34,708 bases of DNA. Source: Leptolyngbyaceae cyanobacterium RU_5_1. GTDB lineage: Bacteria; Cyanobacteriota; Cyanobacteriia; Leptolyngbyales; Leptolyngbyaceae. The translations under genes and the position numbers were made by a program. Under the pieces are notes generated by a model. It was not told the origin of the DNA. It saw nothing but the letters and a program-made list of their open reading frames with translations, and did no database searches. Every line of letters starts with the position of its first letter. Positions within the stretch are counted from its first letter, which is position 1. The stretch spans positions 1-34,708 of the forward strand of contig JAAUSG010000025.1 in NCBI GenBank assembly GCA_012034055.1, in the 5' to 3' direction. Below are positions 1 to 8,342 of this stretch, one piece after another.

Positions 1-484
1 AGCCTTGTCGCACCAGTAGGATGTGTTAGGCGGAGCCGTAACGCATCAATCCTTTTGGTCTAGAAACTTGTTTTTCTCTCCAAAATTGTCCGAGCTATTG
101 ATTTATGTATTCTGTCCATTAGCTCGTTGCAGCCATGTTCATCGAATGTTATGTTTTGGGTACTTTGGGGAAATAGAACTTGTGCAAAGCTTTTGCACAC
201 AAGATCAGGAAAGCATCTAAGCATTGAATTTTGCCATGAGCGCGATGTGCAACTTTCTCGAAAACCCTTCTCCTAACCCTTCTCCAAAACGGAGAGGAAC
301 CGATTACTCCCCCTTCCTTGGCAGGGAAGCAGGTTGGGGGGGTAGGTGTGTAAAGAAGTCGCACATCGCGTCATTACCAAAGCCTGGTTTAAGGGAAGCT
401 GTTGTTCATTAAAACTATGAAGTTTGCTTAAAGTTTTCTCTGCACAATTTCTTTGAATGTTATTTGCCAAACAGGGGCTAGTTC
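1..484. other. Gene-free left edge with two repeat structures
   Basis: No convincing gene is seen before the glycosyltransferase start at 485. Short open frames here lie across repeats and have no ribosome binding site. Positions 23-50 form an imperfect hairpin (GATGTGTTA against TAACGCATC) of the kind scattered through cyanobacterial spacers. Positions 241-370 hold a TIR-bounded element listed separately. The remaining sequence, 371-484, is the likely leader of the glycosyltransferase gene. Confidence 0.6.
241..370. mobile_element. MITE-like element with CGCGATGTGCAACT ends
   Basis: The element starts with CGCGATGTGCAACT (241-254) and ends with AGTCGCACATCGCG (357-370), a 13 of 14 terminal inverted repeat. 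The same terminus bounds the elements at 29107-29226 and 21948-22070. The interior differs: it is a C-rich and G-rich stretch (about 268-346) resembling another common cyanobacterial spacer repeat, so the ends appear to enclose unrelated filler. No target duplication is visible in the flanks, which suggests an old insertion. It encodes nothing and would need a transposase supplied from elsewhere. Confidence 0.6.
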
Positions 485-1606
485 ATGAGTAAGCTGCTTT
501 CATGGGGACTGATTATTGCTACTTACGAGCGCGAAAAGATTCTTCCTTTATGCTTAGAGCTTGCGATCGCGCAAACTCGAAAACCGTCAGAAATTATCAT
601 CATCGATGCAAGCAGGTCATGGGAAACAAATCGTGACTTGATCATGACGGAAATTGCTCCGAAATGCCCTGGTATTCGGTGGTTGTATACCTTTGCTGAT
701 GTTCCGTCGTTGACAATGCAGAGGAATCAAGGACTCTGTTTAGCGACAACTGATGTTGTCTTTCTCCTGGATGATGATTCGCTCATGTATCCAACCTGTG
801 CTGAGGAGATCATGAAGGTCTATGAAGCAGATGTGGAAGGTGTTGTCAAAGCCGTTGCCACCGATGACGCAGATGCCCCTCCCTCAGGCATGGTAATTCC
901 TGTAGCCAAGCGTCAGACCGGATATTCTGACAGGTGGCTACCCATTCTCAACTCATCCCTGAAATTTCTTTGGAAGCATGTTTTGATGATGCACATCGAG
1001 GTGCTTTGGATTCCGTATGACGGAAGCTTTCCAAAACATTCACTGCCATCGTCTTTGAAAGAGCTAAACGTCGTATCAATGCCGATTTGTAAAGGGTACC
1101 AGATGACCTTTCGGCGTGACGTTTTCACAGAAGAAATGTTTGAGCCGTTGCTCCGCTATTACTGTGCAGGGGAAGATCTAGATGCTTGCAATCGAATTAC
1201 CCGTCACGGCCCTCTTGTACTGGCGCAAGATGCTAAACTTCATCACTTCAACAGCGCCGGGGGCAGGTTACCCCGCTTTAGAGGAACGGTATTAGGCGCT
1301 CTAAACCAGGTGCTTTTCCTGAAAAAACACTCCAGCGATTTAAGGCGCGATCGCGCGCGCTACTACCACTTAATCCTACGACGAATCTTTGCTGAACTGA
1401 TTAAGGACACGCTGAGTCGGCGCTGGTCAATGCCTCAAGTTCGAGGACTGATTGTTGCACTGTGGTATTCGCGTAAGCTCTTTTCAATGTCCAAAATGGA
1501 ACTTGCTGAGTGGTATCCCCGCTTTCAGCAAGAATTAGTGGAATCTGGACACCTCATCTCTACTGAAAATCATCACATCAATGGGACTGGGATGGAGCGT
1601 GCATAG
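485..1606 (+). CDS. Family 2-type glycosyltransferase
   Basis: This 373-residue protein has a GT-A (family 2) glycosyltransferase fold. The N-terminal strand with ATYERE (12-17) starts the nucleotide-binding half. A DDD cluster at 96-98, after VVFLL, is the metal and nucleotide-sugar DXD motif. GEDLD (229-233) matches the ED motif that supplies the catalytic base, and His253-His254 follow as expected. There is no signal peptide or clear membrane helix, so it probably works at the cytoplasmic face of the membrane on lipid-linked or exported polysaccharide. The donor and acceptor sugars cannot be read from sequence. It stands alone: the next gene, DUF4346, is convergent 29 bp away. Confidence 0.88.
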   Translation: MSKLLSWGLIIATYEREKILPLCLELAIAQTRKPSEIIIIDASRSWETNRDLIMTEIAPKCPGIRWLYTFADVPSLTMQRNQGLCLATTDVVFLLDDDSLMYPTCAEEIMKVYEADVEGVVKAVATDDADAPPSGMVIPVAKRQTGYSDRWLPILNSSLKFLWKHVLMMHIEVLWIPYDGSFPKHSLPSSLKELNVVSMPICKGYQMTFRRDVFTEEMFEPLLRYYCAGEDLDACNRITRHGPLVLAQDAKLHHFNSAGGRLPRFRGTVLGALNQVLFLKKHSSDLRRDRARYYHLILRRIFAELIKDTLSRRWSMPQVRGLIVALWYSRKLFSMSKMELAEWYPRFQQELVESGHLISTENHHINGTGMERA

Positions 1607-1635
1607 CCTCATTCTCGTAAGTTAGGTTCATGCTC

Positions 1636-2019
1636 TCAATCCTGGACATATTCCTGTCCCTTGAGCAAAGCATTTTCTGCTCGCTGAAACTCGCGTCCTA
1701 AGTATGCGGCATGGTCGAGGCGAGTGACTGGACAGGGAATGGTTTGCTCAAAGATTTGAACACAAATTTCTTTGGCTGTTCTGCCCCTAAATGCTTGAGT
1801 TGACACCCGTTCAACCTTGCCAGTGCAGGGAATAGGCTTACCAGTTTCTGGATCACAGGCTAATCCCAATTCGTTAATCACGTTTGTATAATGCTTTGCT
1901 TGAATGAGTTTTTCGTTCTGGTCTGTATAAATGATGAAGTACCCACCCGGATCAAGGTCAATGTGACGCTTAGAAAGTTCCTGATCAATTGCAGCGACTT
2001 CTGTAAGAATCTGATGCAT
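1636..2019 (-). CDS. DUF4346 domain protein
   Basis: This is a 127-residue soluble protein. Its central segment, with YFIIYTD, LIQAKHYTN and the stretch GLACDPETGKPIPC, is what I recognise as DUF4346. That domain is found mostly in cyanobacteria and, in other lineages, joined to proteins of pterin or methyl metabolism. Two Cys sit in the ACDP and PIPC contexts. A C-terminal helix carries HAAYLGREFQRAE. No catalytic role is established. It is convergent with the glycosyltransferase gene and divergent from the nucleoside hydrolase at 2088, leaving only about 68 bp for two promoters. The family assignment is from memory of its sequence pattern. Confidence 0.72.
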   Translation of the reverse strand: MHQILTEVAAIDQELSKRHIDLDPGGYFIIYTDQNEKLIQAKHYTNVINELGLACDPETGKPIPCTGKVERVSTQAFRGRTAKEICVQIFEQTIPCPVTRLDHAAYLGREFQRAENALLKGQEYVQD

Positions 2020-2087
2020 GGTATTAGTGTTAACCTGTCTTCTTAATCTTTTTCATCTTAAACGCTTCTGATCGTTAGGTTGCTTTC

Positions 2088-3023
2088 ATGGCTGCAAAAC
2101 CTGTCATTATCGATTGTGATCCAGGTGTAGATGATGCGATCGCCCTGTTCCTTGCGTTAGCTTCGCCAGAGCATTTAGACATTCTGGCGGTGACAGCGGT
2201 TGCCGGAAATGTGCCGTTGACGTTAACCCAGGCGAACGCTCGTAAAATTTGTGAACTGGCTGGTAGACCTGATTTGTCTGTTTATGCAGGGTGTCCTCGT
2301 CCTGTGCTGCGTCCACTGGTGACAGCGGAAGACGTGCATGGCAGAACTGGCTTAGATGGGATTGAGCTACCGGAACCAACGATGTTGCTTCAGCAGCAGC
2401 ATGCGGTTAATTTTTTGATTGAGTGCCTCTTGAATGTCAGGGAAAGCGTTACTCTCGCAATGCTTGGTCCACTTACCAACCTGGCCATTGCAATCATTCA
2501 GCAGCCACAAATTTGCCAACATATTAATGAAGTTGTGTTGATGGGTGGAGCGGTGACCCACGGAAACATTACGCCATCCGCAGAGTTCAATATCTATGTC
2601 GATCCGCACGCTGCCCATGTGGTGTTTGCGGCTGGGGTGCCACTGACCATGATTAGCCTGGATGTGACGAATCGAGTGATCGCCACCCCTGAGCGTTTGC
2701 AAGCCATTCGTGCCCTCAACACCCCTGTAAGTGCAGCCGCGATCGGGCTATTAGAGTACTACGGTGCATTTGATATGAAGCGGTATGGTACAGCTGGCCC
2801 GTTCTTGCACGATCCCTGTGTCATTGCATATCTGCTGCAGCCAGATTTGTTTACCTATCGCCGTGCCTATGTAAACGTTGAGATTACGAGTGAATTGACA
2901 ATGGGGCGAACCGTTGTGGATTTATGGCAACGCACGAATTACTTGCCAAATGCTAATGTGGTTGACTCAATTAACGTTGAAGGGTTTTATCAGTTATTAA
3001 CTCAAACTCTAGCCAGGTTTTGA
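2088..3023 (+). CDS. Inosine/uridine-preferring nucleoside hydrolase
   Basis: This 311-residue enzyme hydrolyses the N-glycosidic bond of ribonucleosides for nucleobase salvage. The signature DCDPGVDDA (9-17) supplies the Asp cluster that binds calcium and the ribose hydroxyls. The middle signature with SAEFNIYVDPHAA is the second substrate-binding segment, and FLHDPCV near the C-terminus carries the conserved His and the last calcium Asp. Length is normal for the IunH family and all expected motifs are present. The base preference cannot be set by eye. A nucleoside-type ABC permease lies much further right (30297-31235); it may supply substrate but is not linked to this gene. Confidence 0.92.
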   Translation: MAAKPVIIDCDPGVDDAIALFLALASPEHLDILAVTAVAGNVPLTLTQANARKICELAGRPDLSVYAGCPRPVLRPLVTAEDVHGRTGLDGIELPEPTMLLQQQHAVNFLIECLLNVRESVTLAMLGPLTNLAIAIIQQPQICQHINEVVLMGGAVTHGNITPSAEFNIYVDPHAAHVVFAAGVPLTMISLDVTNRVIATPERLQAIRALNTPVSAAAIGLLEYYGAFDMKRYGTAGPFLHDPCVIAYLLQPDLFTYRRAYVNVEITSELTMGRTVVDLWQRTNYLPNANVVDSINVEGFYQLLTQTLARF

Positions 3024-3112
3024 AGGGTGCCGATGCTCTCGCCTCCCTGGAATTACAGATGCCAACATATTCTTTCAAGGAATATTCCGCAATCTTCGGC
3101 AGGGTGCTGTGA

Positions 3113-3382
3113 GTGAATTTTGTCATTTTGGAACTGGTAGACCAGCTAAGCCAAGTTGTCGGAAATTCTGGTGTTGCCTGTCCCGTTGTTCATAAAGATT
3201 TTGTTTTTATGATGCGTCACTCAATTCGGTTTCCCCTCTGGAAATTTCTCAAGCAGCCAGTGTTTGAGCCTAGCTATAAAACTGTCTTAAATCCATACCG
3301 CTTTTGGCGTTCATATAAGCTTGAACTGCTAGAGCGTTGCTTGGCGATGGATTGTGCATCTAAAGACGGTCGTCGTAATTAA
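3113..3382 (+). CDS. Doubtful 89-residue open frame
   Basis: A GTG-initiated frame of 89 codons lies in the spacer after the nucleoside hydrolase gene. The translation has mixed, natural-looking composition, with a basic and aromatic C-terminal half, but no motif I recognise. No Shine-Dalgarno sequence precedes the GTG, and an internal MM (about residue 33) is an equally weak start. It could be the remnant of a larger gene or chance. Confidence 0.2.
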   Translation: MNFVILELVDQLSQVVGNSGVACPVVHKDFVFMMRHSIRFPLWKFLKQPVFEPSYKTVLNPYRFWRSYKLELLERCLAMDCASKDGRRN

Positions 3383-3498
3383 GCCGAAATTGAACTGCTT
3401 GAACAGGATTCGACGGTTTTCCAGAGAGTTGTTCGTGTCGAGCAGAAACCAATTTCGCGTAAAATCTTAGTTCCTTTGCATGGTCGATTCTCCACATA

Positions 3499-3530
3499 GA
3501 AAGCGGTAGGGCGATCGCCCTACCGCTTTC
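3499..3530. terminator. Perfect 32-bp palindrome, probable terminator of ahcY
   Basis: Each arm reads GAAAGCGGTAGGGCGA, and the two arms meet in a HIP1 octamer GCGATCGC. It lies 32 bp past the ahcY stop on the minus strand. A perfect hairpin here can act in either direction, although the minus-strand 3' side (CTATGTGGA) lacks a strong U-run and the plus side has only TCTTT. It may equally work as an mRNA 3'-end stabiliser. Confidence 0.5.
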
Positions 3531-3561
3531 TTTAGGAATATGCAATCAGCCGGTCAGAGAT

Positions 3562-4860
<1,299 letters not shown>

Positions 4861-4898
4861 TCAAAACTAGTTAACAATAGGTGAAGGTTCCCCTGGAA

Positions 4899-4907
4899 AT
4901 TATCACA
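4899..4907 (-). promoter_or_regulatory. Extended -10 candidate for ahcY
   Basis: On the minus strand the sequence reads TGTGATAAT, an extended -10 (TGn followed by a hexamer one base from TATAAT), about 50 bp upstream of the ahcY ATG. No good -35 hexamer lies 17 bp further up, as is common for extended -10 promoters. Confidence 0.35.
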
Positions 4908-5035
4908 CCTGACGGCAATCGGGAATCAATGGACTGACTCAGTAGTATTGCCGCTCTCAAGGGGAAACCTATGGAAACGACCTGTCAATCGTAGCAAGTT
5001 TGCGAAAGAGTGCGACTCCACCGTAACCATCTTAG

Positions 5036-5085
5036 GGGTTTTGATAGGTTTTCAACCCATCAAAATCTGCGTGGCAGAGTACTAC
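5036..5085. repeat. Partial copy of the CTAGT-ended repeat family
   Basis: A hairpin of TTTTGAT (5039-5045) and ATCAAAA (5059-5065), with the loop AGGTTTTCAACCC, matches the first hairpin of the repeat at 13741. It is followed by TGGCAGAGTACTAC, which resembles the right end TGGCGGACTACTAG of the full copy at 25691-25798. The second hairpin is absent, so this is probably a deleted copy. It sits between the ahcY promoter region and the 3' end of the DUF1822 gene and could end transcription of either. Confidence 0.45.
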
Positions 5086-5137
5086 CCACTACCCGTCTAA
5101 ACACAAGATCTTTCGGTCATTTGCGTGAGTCCTGCCT

Positions 5138-6304
5138 CTAAAATCTCAGAATTTCGCGATCGTAGTTCTCAGGAGTTGGATCAACTTTCCACACGAGTCC
5201 CTCGCCCGGTTCTAGCATGACATCGACATACAGGCACTCAACGGCTTCTGTAGCGCGATCTTCGTTGTTTTCAAACGGCTGTAGATCTTCTGTCAACAAT
5301 CTCAGCGTGAACCCAGCCGGAATTAAATCGTTGGCAGTTAAGCGACGCAACTCGAAGCGCCAGGAGCCGTTGGGATGACTTGCTTCGGGGCTAGGAAAGA
5401 CCTGAAGTTCATAGGAGGTGCCTGCAATTTCTAATCGGCGGATTATGCCAGTTGCAGGTGCACTTCGCATCCCGCGGACTGAAGCAAACTGCAGTTCTGA
5501 TCGTCCCCAGCCAAGTTGTTGCCCAAGGTTAGATACTCCTGCTTGCAGCCAGCGCGGAACTGACCATTGCTCAGGCAATCCCTGCCGCTGTTCATAGAGC
5601 CGTTGCCGCCAGCCGCCGTGTTCCAGCAACGCTCCCCAGAGTTGGAAGGGCACTTCCAGGCGGGGGAGGGCGATCGCCCCATCCCCCAACCGCCCAATCA
5701 GATTGGTTGCCTGAGTCAATGGCATCGCTGGGAGGGAAATCACTTCAGCCCGGGGCAGTTCAGTGGGGCAATAGTCGCGGGCCAGCCAGAGCACATTCAG
5801 GTCATGGATCAGCTCGTCTGCGTTGAGGGAGTAGGTGCGATCGCCGGCATCGTAGAATCCTCTGGTCTTCAAGCGCTGGTGGGTGGTGTATCCCAAAATC
5901 TGAATCCAACCCTGATCAGGGTTGACTTGAATGGATACATAGTAATCCGCTGTCCATGTCGGAATATCGACCCATTCCTGGGGTACCCGCAACTCCTCTG
6001 TGTCAATTGCCTCCGATGGAATCAGCACCATCCGAACCCCATCCCCCGAGATCGCCGTACCATTCACAAATTCCCAAACGCTGGGCAGCGTCGTTGCACT
6101 TGTCCACACTCGCGCCCTTGGTTCATGCTCCTCTTGCAGCCAGGGCAAGAATGCCTCAACCGTCATTTGATTGAGACAGGCACGCCAGCAGGCACCCGGT
6201 GTAGAAAATGGGCGTTGTGGCAGGGTTTGTGCAATTTCAGGAATCTCCAGGTAGAGCCGATCCGGATTGGCCAGGGTAGATGGAGCAGAATCGAAGGACG
6301 TCAT
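5138..6304 (-). CDS. DUF1822 family protein
   Basis: This 388-residue soluble protein belongs to the cyanobacterial DUF1822 family. The N-terminal half has LEIPEIA (19-25), CLNQMTVEAFLPWL (about 44-57), and WVDIPTWTADYYVSIQV near 112-128, which is the most characteristic block. The C-terminal half has LRLLTEDLQPFE and a closing LEPGEGLVWKV block. No catalytic motif is visible. It begins 9 bp after the stop of the sigma-like gene on the same strand, so the two are almost surely co-transcribed. From the pairing I infer a role as a partner or regulator of that sigma factor, such as an anti-sigma or a sensor; nothing in the sequence proves this. Confidence 0.82.
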   Translation of the reverse strand: MTSFDSAPSTLANPDRLYLEIPEIAQTLPQRPFSTPGACWRACLNQMTVEAFLPWLQEEHEPRARVWTSATTLPSVWEFVNGTAISGDGVRMVLIPSEAIDTEELRVPQEWVDIPTWTADYYVSIQVNPDQGWIQILGYTTHQRLKTRGFYDAGDRTYSLNADELIHDLNVLWLARDYCPTELPRAEVISLPAMPLTQATNLIGRLGDGAIALPRLEVPFQLWGALLEHGGWRQRLYEQRQGLPEQWSVPRWLQAGVSNLGQQLGWGRSELQFASVRGMRSAPATGIIRRLEIAGTSYELQVFPSPEASHPNGSWRFELRRLTANDLIPAGFTLRLLTEDLQPFENNEDRATEAVECLYVDVMLEPGEGLVWKVDPTPENYDREILRF

Positions 6305-6313
6305 AGGAACCTC

Positions 6314-7636
6314 TTACGAGTGTGGCTCAGAACGGCGGTAGTGAGCACTGAGCCATTCGTCTAAAACAGTGCTCATACTACTGAGTACGTCCGATGTCAG
6401 CGCAATATGCAGGGTGTCCTGACTCCACTGAACCAGGGTTTTGAGCAGGCTTTGGCGAACGCTGGTCAGTCGGCGAGAAACGGTGTATTGCTTGATGTTG
6501 AGCAGTTGGGCAATGTGCTGCTGGGTCGCGTCCTGACCGTAGTACGCCTGCAAAAGCTGCTGGGTTTGGGAGTCGAGCTGGGCGATCGCATCCACCAACA
6601 CGGTATCAATCTGGTTGAGTTGAGCCTGCCGATCTTCCGCTTCTTCCTGCCGCACCATCTCTGTGAGCAGTGATTCCTGTTCGCCCGGTAGCCGCTCCAC
6701 CCAATCTACTGAATCCTGATCGGTCACAGGTTTATCGATTGAAATGGAACCTGGATAACGGAAGGCACGAATCGCTTTGGCACAGGCAGCCATCCACTGC
6801 TCCAAACGCTCTGGGCTACAGTTTAGACCAGCGGAGCTGAGTTGGCTCAGACGCTGAGAATGGTAGAGCCTGGCAATTGCTTGCCAGGTCGCCGCTTCAG
6901 GTTTTGCAAGTTTGCGGGTCGTCTTCACATCGCCAGGCATATACAGCTCTTTGAAGCAATTCCACGCCAGAACGTAGGCAGCGATCGCTTGAGTATCCAA
7001 TCCGGCATGTTCTAGAGATTCCATCACCCGCTTTTGACTCGTCTTCTGCAGCAGCGCCCAGTCCGTGCAAATGTCTGCTTCCTGCTGTTTGCGGAGTGTG
7101 TCTTTAATAATATTGCTGAAGGCAAACTCGGCGTAGCTTTTCAGATTGGAGCTGAATTGGGGATTAAACCCTTTTAGCACCTGGTTGACACGGGCGATCG
7201 CGGTTTGAAACAAATCCGCTGCCGACTGCCGACCTGCCAGATTGAGCGCCATTTTGCGGGCAACCCAGTAACAGGACTCTTGCAAGTATGCCGACAGATG
7301 GCTGAGGGAGAGGAGGGAGGAGGGAGGAGGGAGGAGAGAGGATGAGGAGGATGGGGAGGGTGAGGAGGAGGAAAGAGAATGTTCAGACGTATCTCCTCTA
7401 CCTTCCCTACCTTCCCCTGCTCTCTTGCTCTCCTGCTCCCCCTGCCATACCCTTATGCCAGTAAAGCGCCCAAAAACTCCTCCGAAACGCTTTCTAGAGC
7501 ACCCTGAGTCAGACTGCTGCAAACAATTTTGCATACTGCGGCGCAGTTTAGGGTCGGCTGTCCAACTGGCAAAACTGTCCGCATTGAACTGCACAAACGT
7601 AGAGAAAATTTCGACGAGGCTCTGGCGCGATTGCAT
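6314..7636 (-). CDS. Divergent sigma-70-like RNA polymerase sigma factor
   Basis: This 440-residue protein has a cyanobacterial N-terminal signature (about 1-40, with EIFSTFVQFN and LRRSMQ). A low-complexity stretch follows (68-113, acidic/basic then Ser/Pro/Leu-rich). Region 2-like helices cover about 124-190, including DLFQTAIARVN and SYAEFAFSNIIKDTLRK, and promoter -10 recognition would lie there. A region 4 helix-turn-helix spans about 347-402, with IAQLDSQTQQLL then HIAQLLNIKQYTVSRRL. Regions 1 and 3 of primary sigma factors are absent, so it is an alternative, ECF-like factor with extra domains. The DUF1822 gene follows after 9 bp. No clear ribosome binding site supports the first ATG, but the N-terminal signature fits the family. 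Confidence 0.8.
   Translation of the reverse strand: MQSRQSLVEIFSTFVQFNADSFASWTADPKLRRSMQNCLQQSDSGCSRKRFGGVFGRFTGIRVWQGEQESKRAGEGREGRGDTSEHSLSSSSPSPSSSSSLLPPPSSLLSLSHLSAYLQESCYWVARKMALNLAGRQSAADLFQTAIARVNQVLKGFNPQFSSNLKSYAEFAFSNIIKDTLRKQQEADICTDWALLQKTSQKRVMESLEHAGLDTQAIAAYVLAWNCFKELYMPGDVKTTRKLAKPEAATWQAIARLYHSQRLSQLSSAGLNCSPERLEQWMAACAKAIRAFRYPGSISIDKPVTDQDSVDWVERLPGEQESLLTEMVRQEEAEDRQAQLNQIDTVLVDAIAQLDSQTQQLLQAYYGQDATQQHIAQLLNIKQYTVSRRLTSVRQSLLKTLVQWSQDTLHIALTSDVLSSMSTVLDEWLSAHYRRSEPHS
7298..7435. repeat. Purine-rich low-complexity tract inside the sigma-like gene
   Basis: The plus strand is a run of GGGAGGAGG/GAGGAGGA units followed by a pyrimidine-rich stretch (CTACCTTCCC and similar). 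It is read in frame as residues 68-113. A similar GGGAGGAGGGAGGAGG stretch lies at 18316-18332 in a spacer, so this looks like a dispersed simple repeat that entered the coding sequence without breaking the frame. Confidence 0.65.
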
Positions 7637-7937
7637 GAACGGTTTGCAAGGGGGATGGGTTGGGGCTGAACACTAACCATTTCAACTCTAGTCGTTGAGT
7701 ACGCGATCGTTCATCAACTACACGACTTTTATTCCAGCGTCCGTCAAGTGGCGCGATCGCCAAAAATAGCGACAAGAGAGAAACTGATTCATTCAGGGGT
7801 TTGAAGGCTGATGATGCATCTTGTTGCAGGTTGCAGGGACTGAATTGCCAACTGGTTAGTGTCACGAAGTTTTCGCCACCCGTAAAATGTCAAAGGGAAG
7901 GGTTAAACGCCCTTCTCGACCCGATCATGTTGCGTTT
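7637..7937. other. Spacer upstream of the sigma-like gene
   Basis: About 300 bp lie between the 3' end of the DUF2283 gene and the sigma-like gene. Two GCGATCG-type octamers are present. No gene or RNA is recognised. The promoter of the sigma-DUF1822 unit should be here, but no convincing -35/-10 pair stands out. Confidence 0.4.
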
Positions 7938-8165
7938 CTACTGGACTGGACTCAACTGCCCTAGCTCAACACTGACGGCATCAAAACGGTTGTCGCCAGG
8001 ATGGTATGAGAGAATTTCCACGCCAATTGGCTCCCCGGTCGTTGAGTCTTTAATCAGGATGATGCCATCTCCTATTTCAGTGCTGATTTGCTCTTTTCTA
8101 GGTGGTTGCCAGAATACGGTTAGCAACTCGGTTTCTGGTTCATAGAAGACTTTTACCTGTGCCAT
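7938..8165 (-). CDS. DUF2283 family protein, probable antitoxin-type partner
   Basis: This 75-residue protein matches DUF2283: a beta-rich fold opening with VKVFYEPETELLTVFW, then a central GDGIILIKD and the closing GVEILSYHP. Proteins of this family are commonly encoded right after a small toxin-like protein and are thought to be its partner. The ATG overlaps by 13 bp the end of an open frame that looks like the C-terminus of such a protein (8153-8332), the layout of a translationally coupled pair. Because the upstream partner lacks its N-terminus, this gene is probably an orphan remnant. Toxin-antitoxin activity is an inference from context. Confidence 0.75.
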   Translation of the reverse strand: MAQVKVFYEPETELLTVFWQPPRKEQISTEIGDGIILIKDSTTGEPIGVEILSYHPGDNRFDAVSVELGQLSPVQ

Positions 8166-8332
8166 ATCGACTCTCCTTCCTTAATTGCATCGGTTTGATA
8201 CGCCGTAATCAGGAACCCATCTCCATTTAATCGTCTTGCCACCGCGACAACCCAGCGCTGGTCAATGCCTGCTGACCATACTGCCGCGCTATCATTTACG
8301 CAAGTTCTGTAAAGTAACCACTGGCATCCGTA
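8153..8332 (-). pseudogene. C-terminal relic of a DUF2283-linked toxin-like gene
   Basis: An open frame of 59 codons with no start codon ends 13 bp inside the DUF2283 gene. Its C-terminal part reads RWVVAVARRLNGDG, then FLITAYQTDAIKEGESIW. This is the strand-strand-ITAY pattern of the small nuclease-like proteins usually found upstream of DUF2283. The frame is closed by a TGA at 8333-8335, directly against the end of the DMT transporter gene (8343), so the N-terminal half is missing. I read it as a decayed partner whose 5' part was lost in a rearrangement. Family identity is by pattern only. Confidence 0.5.
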
Positions 8333-8342
8333 TCAACTGTTT

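Larger units (their letters stand above)
3024..3561. other. Spacer between nucleoside hydrolase and ahcY
   Basis: The 538-bp spacer between these convergent genes holds a doubtful open frame (3113-3382, listed separately) and, near its right end, a perfect 32-bp palindrome. I see no RNA gene and no mobile-element ends in the rest. Confidence 0.5.

Noticed and set aside
7453-7865. Overlapping minus-strand frames near the start of the sigma gene
   Set aside because: They are shadow frames of the sigma coding sequence and its leader, without motifs.
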